In this document: positions 7,886 through 16,780 of the stretch, in pieces | How the letters are laid out: each line of letters opens with the position of its first letter | Position numbering within the stretch: position 1 is the first letter of the stretch | DNA from: Maritimibacter harenae | Lineage (GTDB): Bacteria > Pseudomonadota > Alphaproteobacteria > Rhodobacterales > Rhodobacteraceae | Direction: 5' to 3' | Assembly: GCF_009882975.1 (NCBI RefSeq) | Contig: NZ_WTUX01000011.1 | Location: 1 to 64,000, forward strand | DNA: 64,000 nt | The notes under the pieces: model-generated | Seen by the model: the letters and a program-made list of their open reading frames with translations, nothing else | Databases searched by the model: none | Told to the model about the DNA's origin: nothing | Translations under genes and position numbers: made by a program

Positions 7886-8692
7886 TTAGTGCCCCAACTC
7901 GTCCAGCAGCCGCTCGACGAGGCCCCGGTATCCCGCGCCGAAGAGGCGCAGGTGCACGAGCGCGGGCCAGAGGGTGTAGACCGCGCGCCGTTCCTCCCAG
8001 CCTTGGTCGAGCGGGCCATAGGCCGCATCGAACCCGGGCCCCGGCGCGCCAAAGAGGTGCAGCATCGCCAGGTCGACCTCCGGGTCGCCATAGTAGCAGG
8101 CCGGGTCGATGAAATGCACCGCGGGCGCCGGTCCGAACAACAGGTTCCCGGTCCACAGGTCCCCATGCAGGAGCGCGGGGCGCGGGCGTTCCGGCAGGAT
8201 GTCGGCAAGCCGTGCGATCAGCGCCTCGAGGCGGGTGGACAGCGCGCCGGGCAGGTGGGGCAGGTGGGCGCGAAGCCGGTTCTCGCCCCAGAAAGCGGGC
8301 CAGTCGTCGCGCGGGGCGTTCACGATCTCGACCCGGCCGAAGGCATAGTCCTCGTCCCAGCCGTAGTCCTCGCCCGTGTCGGCGTGCAGGGTGGCGAGCG
8401 CCTTGGCCACCGCGGCCCAGGACCCGTCGCCGGGGCCCGCCTCGTCCAGCGCCTCCATCAGGAGCACGTCGTCCGATACGCCGATCACGGCAGGGGCCGG
8501 GGCGCGCGCGGCGCGGATCGCGCCCAGCATGCGGGCTTCGCGGTCGACCATCGGGCCGGTCTTGGCCACGATATCGCGCCCGTCCTCCAACGTCAGCCGG
8601 GTGACCTCGCTCAGATCCCCGCCATGAAGCGGCCGACGCGCGGCGATGCCGCTGCCGGCGAGCGTGCGGGTGATCGCGTCTAGCGGATCCAT
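7886..8692 (-). CDS. Fructosamine kinase family protein
   Basis: A 268-residue aminoglycoside-phosphotransferase-fold kinase that phosphorylates sugar adducts on lysines (ribulosamine/fructosamine), allowing spontaneous deglycation. The catalytic loop HGDLWTGNLLFG and the metal-binding segment FIDPACYYGDPEVDLAM are intact. The ATP-lysine strand is seen as GRDIVAKTGP. Family length is 260-290 residues. The start at 8692 lies inside the last codons of ygfZ (13-base overlap), so the two are translationally coupled on the minus strand. A much longer open frame to 9082 is the antisense of ygfZ codon bias and is not used. Substrate cannot be told from sequence. Confidence 0.88.
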   Translation of the reverse strand: MDPLDAITRTLAGSGIAARRPLHGGDLSEVTRLTLEDGRDIVAKTGPMVDREARMLGAIRAARAPAPAVIGVSDDVLLMEALDEAGPGDGSWAAVAKALATLHADTGEDYGWDEDYAFGRVEIVNAPRDDWPAFWGENRLRAHLPHLPGALSTRLEALIARLADILPERPRPALLHGDLWTGNLLFGPAPAVHFIDPACYYGDPEVDLAMLHLFGAPGPGFDAAYGPLDQGWEERRAVYTLWPALVHLRLFGAGYRGLVERLLDELGH

Positions 8693-9429
8693 GTCACCCT
8701 GGCATCGCCGGCGGTGAGCGGCCCCTCGGCGCGGTCGAAACGCAGGTAGGCCAGCGCGCGGTCCCCGGCACGGGTATGCAGGCGCCCGGCAGGCTTGCCC
8801 TCTTCGGTCAGGATCTCGGTGCCGGGCTCGGCCTCGCCCTCGACGGCGACCGGGACCACGCCCTTGCGCAGCTGCGTCTTGTGTTTCATGCGCGCGGTCA
8901 CTTCCTGGCCCACGAAGCAGCCCTTCTTGAAGTCCACGCCGCTCATCTGCTCGAACCCCGCCTCGAGGATCAGCGTGTCGGCGGTGAGCTCCTCGCCTGC
9001 CGTGGGGATGCCCAACTCCACGCGCAGCGCGTCCCAGTCGGTCTCGGCCGGGGTGCCGGGCGTGTCGGAATAGAGCCGCCACCCAAGCTCCGGGTGGCGC
9101 GGGTCGGGATGCGCGCCTTCGGGCGCCTCGCCGCGTCCGCGCAGGGCGTGAAGGTCGGTCTCTTCGATCTGCACGTCCGCGCGCAGCTTGTACATGTTGA
9201 GCTTCTGGATCAGCGCGGGCGCCAGCGCCGCGTCGGTGTCGATCAGGAACGCGTCCCCCTCGTCGAGCAGGAAGAAGTCCGCGATGAACTTGCCCTGCGG
9301 GGTGAGCAGCGCGCCGTACATCAGCCCGCCGCGCGTCACGTCGTTGGTCACGAGGTTTTGCAGGAAATCCACGCGCGCACCGCCCGTGATCCTGAAAATC
9401 GCCCGGTTTTCATGGGTTTCGCCGGTCAT
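8680..9429 (-). CDS. ygfZ: Folate-binding YgfZ/IBA57-type iron-sulfur cluster protein
   Basis: A 249-residue member of the GcvT-like YgfZ family, which helps assemble or repair [4Fe-4S] clusters with tetrahydrofolate. The diagnostic motif KGCFVGQEVTARM, containing the functional cysteine, is present at about residue 165. The N-terminal part (FRITGGARVDFLQNLVTNDV, then LLTPQGKFIADFFL) matches the family. Downstream the gene overlaps the fructosamine kinase start by 13 bases. It is divergent from a glycosyltransferase gene only about 58 bases away, so both promoters must lie within this short gap. Confidence 0.92.
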   Translation of the reverse strand: MTGETHENRAIFRITGGARVDFLQNLVTNDVTRGGLMYGALLTPQGKFIADFFLLDEGDAFLIDTDAALAPALIQKLNMYKLRADVQIEETDLHALRGRGEAPEGAHPDPRHPELGWRLYSDTPGTPAETDWDALRVELGIPTAGEELTADTLILEAGFEQMSGVDFKKGCFVGQEVTARMKHKTQLRKGVVPVAVEGEAEPGTEILTEEGKPAGRLHTRAGDRALAYLRFDRAEGPLTAGDARVTWIR

Positions 9430-9487
9430 TGCTTTCCCCTGTCCATGTTGTGGCTAATATATGCACGCTGTCAGAAGTGGAAACCCC

Positions 9488-10162
9488 ATGCGCGCCGCCC
9501 TGTCGATCGTCATCCCGACCCTGAACGCGGAACCCGTGCTTCCGGCCTGCCTGATCTCGCTCATGGAGGGTGTCGAGGCGGGGCTGGTGCGCGAGCTGAT
9601 CGTGAGCGACGGGGGCTCTTCGGACGCGACGCGCACCATCGCGGACGAAGTGGGCGCGCGCTGGGTCGAGGGGCCGCCGGGACGCGGCGGACAACTGGCG
9701 CGCGGGGTGGAACGCGCTGGGGGCGACTGGCTTCTCGCCCTCCATGCCGACAGCGTGCTGGGCCCCGGCTGGGTCGAGGCTGTCGAGCGCGGGATGGCCC
9801 GCGGGGGCCCGGCCTACTTCCCGTTGCGCTTTCGCGCCCGCGGACTGGGCCCCCGTGTCGTGGCCGGCTGGGCCAACCTGCGCGCCCGGGCCCTCGGTCT
9901 GCCGTTCGGCGACCAGGGCCTGCTGGTGCCGCGCGCGATGTACGACGCGGCGGGGGGATACCCCGAGATCCCGCTGATGGAGGACGTGGCGCTCGCCCGC
10001 GCGCTGCCGCGGCTTCGCCCGCTCGAGGCACGGCTGGAGACCGGCTGGGCGCGCTACGAGGGCCGGTGGGCCCGGCAGGGGGCGGGCAACCTCGTGCGAC
10101 AGGCGCGCTTTCTCATGGGCGCGGACCCCGCCCGGCTCGCGCGTGGCTATGGGCGCGATTGA
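9488..10162 (+). CDS. Family 2 glycosyltransferase (TIGR04283-like)
   Basis: A 224-residue GT-A fold enzyme without membrane segments. The nucleotide-sugar site is seen as LSIVIPTLNAEPVLPACLIS and ELIVSDGGSSDAT; the metal-binding segment is LLALHADSVLGPGW. The overall pattern, including the GRGGQLARGVERAGGDW stretch, fits the TIGR04283 group often associated with rSAM/selenodomain genes, though no such neighbour is present. The ATG at 9488 opens directly into the first strand. An ATG at 9461 would add nine unconserved residues. The acceptor is unknown. It precedes a class V aminotransferase by about 53 bases on the same strand. Confidence 0.82.
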   Translation: MRAALSIVIPTLNAEPVLPACLISLMEGVEAGLVRELIVSDGGSSDATRTIADEVGARWVEGPPGRGGQLARGVERAGGDWLLALHADSVLGPGWVEAVERGMARGGPAYFPLRFRARGLGPRVVAGWANLRARALGLPFGDQGLLVPRAMYDAAGGYPEIPLMEDVALARALPRLRPLEARLETGWARYEGRWARQGAGNLVRQARFLMGADPARLARGYGRD

Positions 10163-10215
10163 CGATCCCGGCGCGGGGTTCTACCGATTTTGCCGTTAGT
10201 GTTGGAGTTTGCCCC

Positions 10216-11409
10216 ATGACCCTGTCTTTCGGTCGCAATTACCTTGCCATTCCCGGTCCCTCCGTCTCGCCGGAGCGGGTGCTGAACGCGATGCACACCT
10301 CTGCGCCCAACATCTACGAGGGCGGGCTGGTCGACATGGTCGCGGACATGATCCCGGATCTGAAGGCCGTGGCGCGCACGTCAGGCGACGTGGCGATCTA
10401 CATCGCCAACGGCCACGGCGCATGGGAAGGCGCGGCGATGAACGTGCTTGCCCCGGGGGACACCGCGCTGGTGCTGGCCACCGGGCGCTTCGCGGCGCTC
10501 TGGGGAACGATCTGCAACCGTATCGGGATCGAGACCGAGGTGATCGACTTCGGCAAGACCTCGGGCGTTGATCCGGCCCGCGTCGAAGAGGCGCTGCGCG
10601 CCGACACCGAACGGCGGATCAAGGCGGTGCTGACGGTGCAGACGGACACCGCCACGGGCGTACTGAACGACATCGCGGCGCTTCGCGCAGCGATCGACGC
10701 GGCGGGGCATCCGGCGCTTCTCATGGTCGACTGCATCGCCTCGCTGGGCTGCGATACCTACGAGATGGACGCCTGGGGCGCGGACGTGACCGTGGCGGCC
10801 AGCCAGAAGGGGCTGATGACGCCGCCCGGGCTGGGTTTCGTCTTCCTCAACGACAAGGCGAAGGCGGCCCAGAACGAACGCGTGAGCTACTACTGGGACT
10901 GGCGTCCGCGCATCGATCCGGAAGGGTTCTACCAATACTTCGGCGGCACCGCGCCCACGCACCACCTGCTGGGCCTGCGCGCCGCGCTCGACCTCATTGC
11001 CGAGGAGGGCGGGATCGAGGCGGTCTGGCACCGCCACGACGTCCTCGCCCACGCCGCCTGGGCGGCGTTCGAGGCCTGGGGTCAGGGCGGGCCCATGAAG
11101 ATCAACATCGCCGACCCGGCGGAGCGGTCGCGCGCCGTGACGGCCCTGTCGCTCGGGGCGGACAACGGCACCCGGCTGAGACGCTGGGTGGAGGCCAACG
11201 GCGGCCTCACGCTGGGCATCGGGCTGGGCATGTCGGCGCCGGGCGATCCCAAGGGCGACGGCTTCTTCCGGCTGGGCCACATGGGGCACATCAACCCGCA
11301 CATGATGCTGGGCGCGCTCGGCGTGATCGAGGCCGGCCTCAAGGCGCTCGACATTCCGCACGGCGCGGGCGCGCTGTCGGCGGCGGCCGAGGTGATCTCG
11401 AAGGGCTGA
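10216..11409 (+). CDS. Class V aminotransferase (serine/alanine-glyoxylate type)
   Basis: A 397-residue PLP enzyme of the alanine/serine-glyoxylate aminotransferase group. The N terminus NYLAIPGPSVSPERVLNAM is characteristic. The PLP Asp lies in LLMVDCIASLG and the Schiff-base lysine is K198 in TVAASQKGLMTPPGLGF. The conserved arginine-bearing C-terminal segment is FFRLGHMGHINPHMM. Such enzymes make glycine from glyoxylate with serine, alanine or aspartate as donor. The exact donor cannot be assigned. BhcA, the aspartate-glyoxylate enzyme, is in the same class but its usual bhc neighbours are absent. The stop codon is only two bases from the convergent hisC stop. Confidence 0.85.
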   Translation: MTLSFGRNYLAIPGPSVSPERVLNAMHTSAPNIYEGGLVDMVADMIPDLKAVARTSGDVAIYIANGHGAWEGAAMNVLAPGDTALVLATGRFAALWGTICNRIGIETEVIDFGKTSGVDPARVEEALRADTERRIKAVLTVQTDTATGVLNDIAALRAAIDAAGHPALLMVDCIASLGCDTYEMDAWGADVTVAASQKGLMTPPGLGFVFLNDKAKAAQNERVSYYWDWRPRIDPEGFYQYFGGTAPTHHLLGLRAALDLIAEEGGIEAVWHRHDVLAHAAWAAFEAWGQGGPMKINIADPAERSRAVTALSLGADNGTRLRRWVEANGGLTLGIGLGMSAPGDPKGDGFFRLGHMGHINPHMMLGALGVIEAGLKALDIPHGAGALSAAAEVISKG

Positions 11410-11411
11410 GG

Positions 11412-12521
11412 TCAGCCGCGCGCGGCGGCGAGCGCCTGGGGCAGGGCGGCCTCGAAGGCGTCGAGCTCCGGCTCTGTGCCGACCGAGACGCGGATGCAGC
11501 GGTCCTGCGGGGCGGCGAAGGGCATGCGCACGAAGATGTCGCGCGCGATGAGCTCGGCAAGAACGCGGCGCGCGAAGTCGCCGTCCGCACCGCAATCGAC
11601 CGCAACGAAGTTCGCGGCCGACGGGAGCGTCGAGAGCCCGTTGGCCTGCGCGATGGCCGCGATCCGGTTGCGTCCGGCCGCGACCTTCTCCTGCACCTCG
11701 GCCAGGTAGGCGGCGTCACGGTAGGCGGCCAACGCGCCCGCCTGGCTGATCCGGGCCATGCCGAAATGGTTGCGCACCTTGTTGAACGCCTCGATCAGCG
11801 GCGCGGCCCCGATGGCGTATCCGACCCGTGCACCCGCAAGCCCGTAGGCCTTGGAAAACGTGCGCATGCGGATGACCCGCGGGTCGTCCGGGTCGACGGC
11901 GGGCGCCGTGCCTTCGGGGGCGAATTCGAGGTAGGCCTCGTCGAGGACGAGCAGCGTGCCGTCCGGCACCGCCTCGATCATCGCCTGGATACGCTCGGCG
12001 GAATGCCAGCTGCCCATCGGGTTGTCTGGGTTGGCGATGTAGACGAGCTTCGCGTCATGTTCGCGCGCGGCCGCGAGCAGTGCGTCGGGGTCCTCGCAAT
12101 CGTCGCGGTAGGGGACCTTGATCAGCTCGCCGCCGTAGCCCGTGACGTGGTAGTTGAAGGTGGGGTAGGCCCCCAGCGACGTGACCACGTTGTCGCCCTC
12201 GGCCACGGTGAGACGGACGAGGTAGCCCAGAAGGCCGTCGATCCCTTCACCCACGAGCACGTTCTCCGGCGCGATGCCGAGCCCGGCGGCCAGTTCCGTG
12301 CGCAGGTCGAAGGACAGGGAGTCGCCGTATTTCCACGTTTCGGCGGCTTCGTTCGCCATCGCCTCGCGCGCGCGGGGCGAGGGGCCGAAGACGCTTTCGT
12401 TGGCGCCAAGGCGCGCCACGAAGGGGCGGCCGCGTTCGCGTTCCTGCGTTTCCGGGCCGACGAAGGGGACGGCGGCGGGCAGGCGATCGACGAGCGGGGT
12501 GAAACGGGGGCCTTTTGTCAT
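11412..12521 (-). CDS. hisC: Histidinol-phosphate aminotransferase-like PLP enzyme
   Basis: A 369-residue class I/II aminotransferase of the HisC group, converting imidazole-acetol phosphate to histidinol phosphate, with likely side activity on aromatic amino acids. Key marks are LGANESVFGPSPRAREAM (substrate loop), YIANPDNPMGSW (PLP-contacting Asn), LLVLDEAYLEFAP and the Schiff-base lysine K224 in RTFSKAYGLAGARVGY. The ATG at 12521 is the first in-frame start giving family length. A longer open frame is antisense noise. The gene follows the MaoC gene by 59 bases on the minus strand. Other his genes are not in the window, so a dedicated aromatic role is possible. Confidence 0.85.
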   Translation of the reverse strand: MTKGPRFTPLVDRLPAAVPFVGPETQERERGRPFVARLGANESVFGPSPRAREAMANEAAETWKYGDSLSFDLRTELAAGLGIAPENVLVGEGIDGLLGYLVRLTVAEGDNVVTSLGAYPTFNYHVTGYGGELIKVPYRDDCEDPDALLAAAREHDAKLVYIANPDNPMGSWHSAERIQAMIEAVPDGTLLVLDEAYLEFAPEGTAPAVDPDDPRVIRMRTFSKAYGLAGARVGYAIGAAPLIEAFNKVRNHFGMARISQAGALAAYRDAAYLAEVQEKVAAGRNRIAAIAQANGLSTLPSAANFVAVDCGADGDFARRVLAELIARDIFVRMPFAAPQDRCIRVSVGTEPELDAFEAALPQALAAARG

Positions 12522-12580
12522 GCGGGCATGATCGGACAAGCCGCCAGCGGCTGCAAGCGCTCGCGTGCCCGCGCCGGGGC

Positions 12581-13024
12581 TCAGTCGAACTTTTTCGAAG
12601 GGGCGAGCACGGTGGCCTCGCCCTTCAGCACCGGCTTTCCGCCGACGGTGCACTGGGTGGCCAGCGTCACCCGGCGCTTGCCGTAGTCGATGGTCAGCAC
12701 CGTCACCTCGGCGCGAACCACGTCGCCGGGGCGCACGGGGCCCAGGAATTTCAGCTCCTGCCCCATGTAGATCGTGCCGTGACCCGGAAGCTGTTCGCCG
12801 ATCACCGCCGAGATCAGCCCGGCGGTCAGCATCCCGTGGGCGATCCGGCCCTCGAAGATCGTATCCATCGCGTAGTCGTCGTCGAGGTGCACCGGGTTCC
12901 GGTCGGTCGAGACTTCGGCGAAGAGCTCGATATCCCGGTCGGTCACCTCCTTGGTGAGGTGGCGCGACATGCCGATCTCGAGATCCTCGATACAGATCGT
13001 CCCGCGCGGGAAGTTGTCCAACAT
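12581..13024 (-). CDS. MaoC-family (R)-specific enoyl-CoA hydratase
   Basis: A 147-residue hot-dog fold protein. The catalytic dyad of R-hydratases is visible as D41 and H46 in DRNPVHLDDDYA, followed by FEGRIAHGMLTAGLIS. PhaJ-type enzymes hydrate trans-2-enoyl-CoA to (R)-3-hydroxyacyl-CoA, linking beta-oxidation to polyhydroxyalkanoate synthesis. A second strand set, FLGPVRPGDVVRAEVTVL, completes the fold. GGAGGATT lies just before the ATG. It sits between a HAD gene and hisC on the same strand. Whether the role is PHA supply or degradation is open, since no phaC is nearby. Confidence 0.85.
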   Translation of the reverse strand: MLDNFPRGTICIEDLEIGMSRHLTKEVTDRDIELFAEVSTDRNPVHLDDDYAMDTIFEGRIAHGMLTAGLISAVIGEQLPGHGTIYMGQELKFLGPVRPGDVVRAEVTVLTIDYGKRRVTLATQCTVGGKPVLKGEATVLAPSKKFD

Positions 13025-13149
13025 GGAATCCTCCGGGTAACAAATGTCGCCATTGAGACGCTTTCGCGTAACAATATTACTTTGCGACTGCAGAAATCAA
13101 CCCGGAAAAGGCCTCCTGCGCCGCTTCCCTGCGCAAAAGGCACGAAAAG

Positions 13150-14022
13150 TCAGCGCAGAGCGCCTATGGCATAGGTCGGCGTCACTCCGTGGTCGGCGAT
13201 ATAGCGCTCCAGGGCCTCCGGCTCCGGCTGATCCGTGGTGCGCGTCTCGGCCCGCGCGAGCCCGCCGGTGATGAAGAGCGAGTCGATGTGCTCGTCCTCA
13301 GCGCCCTTGATGTCGGTCATGATGCCGTCACCCACGGCGAGGATCCGGTGCGCGGGCACCTCGACGCCGAGCGCGGCCAACCTGCGGCGGGCGAGGTCGT
13401 AGATCGGCGGGTGCGGCTTGCCGAAGTAGAGGCTTTCGCCCCCGATCTCCGTATAGAGTGCGGCAACGGCGCCCGCGCACCATTCGCGGGTCTCGCCCCG
13501 GTCGACGACGATGTCCGGGTTGGCGCAGAGCAGCTTCAGCCCTTTCTCCCTGGCCCGCATCAACTGCGGGCGCAGCGCCTCGGGATCGGCCAGCGGATCG
13601 AAGGGGCCGCAGCAGACGATGCCCTCCGCCGTGTCCAGTTCGACGCGTTCGAGGTCCACCGGGTTCTCGATGATCTCCATCGGGCGGAAATAGTCGCGGT
13701 CGCGATCCTCGCCCATGAACCAGACCTTTTCCCCGACCGCCCCCGTGAACATCGCCGCCCGCGCGGCGTCGCCGGAGGTGGCGATCGTGTCCCAGGTGTC
13801 CGTGGGCAGGCCCATCGAGGTCAGGTGCGCCTCGACCGAGCGGCGGTCGCGCGGAGCGTTGGTCAGTAGCACCACCGTCTTGCCCGCCTGCCGGAAGCCC
13901 TGAAGCGCCGCGATGGCGGCGGCGAAGGGCTTCACCCCGTCGTGCACGCAGCCCCACAGGTCGCACAGCAGCACGTCGTACGTGTCGGAAATGTCGGCGA
14001 GCGACGGGACGATCTGGGTCAT
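13150..14022 (-). CDS. HAD-superfamily hydrolase, subclass IIA (TIGR01459 type)
   Basis: A 290-residue haloacid-dehalogenase-like protein related to NagD. Motif I is VLLCDLWGCVHDG (nucleophile D21), motif II is VVLLTNAPRD, and motif III/IV are FGKPHPPIYDLA and ILAVGDGIMTDIKGA. The second Asp of the usual DxD motif is replaced by Trp (DLW), which appears to be a family trait and may lower or alter phosphatase activity. The substrate is unknown. The gene is followed by the MaoC gene at 126 bases. Divergent from the rhodanese gene at 14197. Confidence 0.85.
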   Translation of the reverse strand: MTQIVPSLADISDTYDVLLCDLWGCVHDGVKPFAAAIAALQGFRQAGKTVVLLTNAPRDRRSVEAHLTSMGLPTDTWDTIATSGDAARAAMFTGAVGEKVWFMGEDRDRDYFRPMEIIENPVDLERVELDTAEGIVCCGPFDPLADPEALRPQLMRAREKGLKLLCANPDIVVDRGETREWCAGAVAALYTEIGGESLYFGKPHPPIYDLARRRLAALGVEVPAHRILAVGDGIMTDIKGAEDEHIDSLFITGGLARAETRTTDQPEPEALERYIADHGVTPTYAIGALR

Positions 14023-14196
14023 GCGGGCCTCCGGTTGCTTGATGCGCCCCTCTTATCCGCTGCCCCGGCGCGATGCGAGGCGCAATGCGCGGCGCGCGCG
14101 GATGTGACCGAAGGCCGCGGTCGGGCGGTGGCGTTGCCGCTTGCCGGGGGCGGGGGCAGGACACATATCGTGATTTGAATATAATTGGAGGCGCAG

Positions 14197-14622
14197 ATGA
14201 CACAGCACTCGAGACGCGCGGTCCTGATCGGCGGCGGGGCCGCTCTCTTGGCCCTGGGCGCAGGCGTCGGGCTGGTGGCCGCGGGCCGCGACCCGGGGTT
14301 CGAACAGACCTTTCTCACGGTGGACGAGATGAAGGCGACCGGCGGACTGATCGTCGATATCCGCACGCCCCCGGAATGGGCCGAGACGGGTGTCATCGAC
14401 GACGCGGTGCTTCTGACCTTCACCGGCCCTGACCGGTTCCTCGACCAACTTGCCCCGGCGCTGGCCGACGGGCGCGACCTGATCCTCGTGTGCCGCTCCG
14501 GCAACCGCACGCGGGCCGCGGCCCAGGCGATCCAGGGGCGCATTCCGAACCGGATCGTGTCGATCGAGGGGGGCATGAAGCGGGTGATCGCGAGCGGCTA
14601 CCGAACGGTGCCCGCCGGCTGA
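14197..14622 (+). CDS. Exported or membrane-anchored rhodanese-like protein
   Basis: A 141-residue single-domain rhodanese. The N terminus MTQHSRRAVLIGGGAALLAL resembles a twin-arginine signal or membrane anchor (residues 1-30). The rhodanese active-site loop is LVCRSGNRTRAA, with the persulfide-forming cysteine. IVDIRTPPEWAETGVI is the conserved first strand. It probably handles sulfane sulfur in the periplasm. The ATG at 14197 follows TTGGAGG by a normal spacing. A TTG four codons upstream is part of that site and not a start. It is a single gene, with AT-rich DNA (TTGAATATAATT) just upstream serving as a likely promoter. Confidence 0.85.
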   Translation: MTQHSRRAVLIGGGAALLALGAGVGLVAAGRDPGFEQTFLTVDEMKATGGLIVDIRTPPEWAETGVIDDAVLLTFTGPDRFLDQLAPALADGRDLILVCRSGNRTRAAAQAIQGRIPNRIVSIEGGMKRVIASGYRTVPAG

Positions 14623-14707
14623 CATCCCGCCGAATTGAATTGAAAGTTCGCCGGGCCGTGGCGCGCGCGTCGATCCAGTCGCGCCGGCGCGCGACCGGGC
14701 AGGATGA

Positions 14708-14911
14708 TCAGCGAAACCACTCCGCCTGCAGGATCATCGGTTGAAGCAGGACGGTCCGCTCCTGCGAACCGTCGTGTTTCGGCACGATGGCCATGTTGCC
14801 GAAGGGCTGCCAGCGGTTGTGGATCGCCTCGACCACCGCGTTTGAAAGCTCTTCCGCGCTGTCTGCCTCCAAGACCATGTAGTCGGTGATGTGCGTGTTG
14901 TGCGAGGTCAT
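14708..14911 (-). CDS. Small DUF1737-like protein
   Basis: A 67-residue protein of unknown function. The sequence ITDYMVLEADSAEELSNAVV followed by NRWQPFGNMAIV matches the DUF1737 pattern of a short strand, a helix with DxxELxxxVxxxI and the GWQP-like turn. GGAGG eight bases before the ATG at 14911 fixes the start. A longer frame to 14950 lacks such a site. The upstream region is AT-rich (GTACAAACTAATTTGTACA, itself palindromic). It is convergent with the rhodanese gene. Confidence 0.7.
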   Translation of the reverse strand: MTSHNTHITDYMVLEADSAEELSNAVVEAIHNRWQPFGNMAIVPKHDGSQERTVLLQPMILQAEWFR

Positions 14912-15034
14912 CCGGCCTCCGGGTTTTTGAGTACAAACTAATTTGTACACAATGGTTAACCAGCCGGTTGTTCATTGTCCATGCAACGTTGCCCCTTCCG
15001 GAGGTGGCCCGGGTGGGACCCGCACACCCCGGAA

Positions 15035-15063
15035 CGAAAAAAGGGCGCCCGGCGGGCGCCCTT
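15035..15063 (-). terminator. Rho-independent terminator of ppaC
   Basis: AAGGGCGCC (15041-15049) and GGCGCCCTT (15055-15063) pair around CGGCG. On the minus strand the stem is followed by TTTTTT, starting about 22 bases after the ppaC stop. Confidence 0.85.
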
Positions 15064-15085
15064 CGCATCTTGTATCCGGCCCGGA

Positions 15086-16006
15086 TCAGACGGCCAGGTT
15101 CGGGATGATCTGCTTCTTGCGGCTCACGATACCCGGCAGCACGGCGGTGTCGCCGGAAACGGAGGTCGCGAAGCTCTTCTCGGCAACGGCCTTCACCCGG
15201 TCGTTGGGGATGAGCAGCGTCGCTTCTTCCTTGAGGATGTCGACGATGAAGAGCAGCACCTCGTCCACGCCGTCTTCCTGCGCGACCTGCTTCATCGTTT
15301 CCATCAGGCTTTCCTTGCGGCCCAGCGGAATGTCCGGCGCGGTGGTTTCCAGCACCGAGACGCGGAACTTGGTGCCGCCGACCTCGTACTGCTTGGAATC
15401 CATGCGGATCAGTTCGGCATCCGAGTAGGCCGACACGTCCGACTTGGCCGCGAACATCTCGCTCGCGTAGTCCGGGATCGACACGCCCAGCTCACCGGCG
15501 AGGATCTTGGCGACCTCGACGTCGCGGTCGGTCGTGGTGGGCGAGCGGAACTCCAGCGTGTCCGACAGGATGCACGACAGGGCGAGCGCCTTGATCTCCT
15601 CGGGCATCTTGACCGTGTCCTCGCCCATCAGGTCGTACATGATCGTCGCGGTGCAGGCGACCGGGCGGATGGTGATGTCGATCGGCCCCTTGGTCTCGAG
15701 CCCGCCCACCAGCTTGTGGTGGTCGATGATCTGCACGACGTCCGCGTCGTTGATCGTCTCGGGCAACTCTGCGGGGTTGTTGGTGTCCACCACGACGCAG
15801 CGCTGGCCGGCGGTGACGCCGTCGACGATCTCCGGCTTGGCCTGGTTCCAGCGCTTGAGCACGAAGGCGGCCTCGGTGTTGGGTTCGCCGAGCAGGACCG
15901 CCTTGGCGGTCTCGCCCTTGATCTCGTTGAGGTACCAGGACCAGATCAGCGGCGATCCGGTGGAATCCGTGTCGGGCGATTTGTGGCCGAATACGAGAGT
16001 GATCAT
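15086..16006 (-). CDS. ppaC: Manganese-dependent inorganic pyrophosphatase (family II)
   Basis: A 306-residue DHH-family enzyme that hydrolyses pyrophosphate to phosphate. The N-terminal metal site is FGHKSPDTDSTGS, a further Asp lies in VVVDTNNPAEL, and the DHH motif is QIIDHHKLVGG. The DHHA2 C-terminal part contains the substrate-binding SRKKQIIP stretch near the end. No regulatory CBS domains are present, so the short form is encoded. The ATG at 16006 gives the family start MITLVFGHKSPDTDS. Upstream in-frame codons are unconserved. The gene has its own strong terminator and is divergent from a DUF2161 gene. Confidence 0.95.
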   Translation of the reverse strand: MITLVFGHKSPDTDSTGSPLIWSWYLNEIKGETAKAVLLGEPNTEAAFVLKRWNQAKPEIVDGVTAGQRCVVVDTNNPAELPETINDADVVQIIDHHKLVGGLETKGPIDITIRPVACTATIMYDLMGEDTVKMPEEIKALALSCILSDTLEFRSPTTTDRDVEVAKILAGELGVSIPDYASEMFAAKSDVSAYSDAELIRMDSKQYEVGGTKFRVSVLETTAPDIPLGRKESLMETMKQVAQEDGVDEVLLFIVDILKEEATLLIPNDRVKAVAEKSFATSVSGDTAVLPGIVSRKKQIIPNLAV

Positions 16007-16113
16007 GTGGCGTCGTCCCCTGTGGGCTGAAAATGTCGCGCGCCTTATAGGGGGGGCAGGGGGCGATGTCACCACCCCCTTTGCCGCACCCGGCCGCCGC
16101 GCTAGGAAAGGGC

Positions 16114-16767
16114 ATGGCACGCGGGCGCGAAACCGATCTCTATCACCCTGTGAAATCCTGGCTCGAGGGGCTGGGCTACGAGGTGAAGGCCGAGATCGGG
16201 CCGGCCGACGTGGTGGCCCTGCGCAAGGGCGCCGAGCCGGTCGTGGTCGAGCTCAAGACCGGCTTCTCCCTCACGCTCCTGCAACAGGCCGTGGCCCGCC
16301 AGTCGGTGAGCGATTGGGTCTACGTCGCCGTCCCGCGTTGGACGGGCCGGGCGGGCTACCGCGCGTTCAAGGGCAACGTGGGGCTATGCAAGCGCCTGGG
16401 GCTCGGGGTTCTGTCGGTGCGCGCGGAGGACGGTTTCGTGCAGGTGCATGCCGACCCGTCCGAGTTCCGGCCCCGCAAGTCCAAGGTGCGGCGCGACCGG
16501 CTTCTGTCCGAGTTCGCCCGGCGCTCGGGTGATCCCAACACCGGGGGCAGCCGGGGGCAGGTGATGACCGCCTACAAGCAGGACTGCGCGCGCATCGCCG
16601 CGCACCTTGCTGCGCACGGGCCGTCGAAGGGCGCCGTCATCGCGAAAGCCACTGGGGTCGAGAGGGCCACCCGGATCATGTATCACAACCACCTGGGCTG
16701 GTTCGCCCGGGTGGACACCGGGCTTTACGATCTCACGGAAAAGGGGCGCGCCGAGCACGCCCCCTGA
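16114..16767 (+). CDS. DUF2161 protein with PD-(D/E)XK-like core
   Basis: A 217-residue soluble protein of the DUF2161 family, predicted to have a nuclease fold. The core reads PADVVALRKGAEPVVVELKT, giving the D...ExK arrangement of PD-(D/E)XK enzymes, followed by a helix LLQQAVARQSVSDWVYVAV. The C-terminal third (IAAHLAAHGPSKGAVIAKAT, then RIMYHNHLGWFARV) looks like a winged-helix domain. A nuclease plus DNA-binding layout fits DNA repair or defence, but no partner gene is nearby. The ATG at 16114 is chosen to start MARGRETDLYHPVK. Function is unproven. Confidence 0.75.
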   Translation: MARGRETDLYHPVKSWLEGLGYEVKAEIGPADVVALRKGAEPVVVELKTGFSLTLLQQAVARQSVSDWVYVAVPRWTGRAGYRAFKGNVGLCKRLGLGVLSVRAEDGFVQVHADPSEFRPRKSKVRRDRLLSEFARRSGDPNTGGSRGQVMTAYKQDCARIAAHLAAHGPSKGAVIAKATGVERATRIMYHNHLGWFARVDTGLYDLTEKGRAEHAP

Positions 16768-16780
16768 TCCGCTTGCGGGT

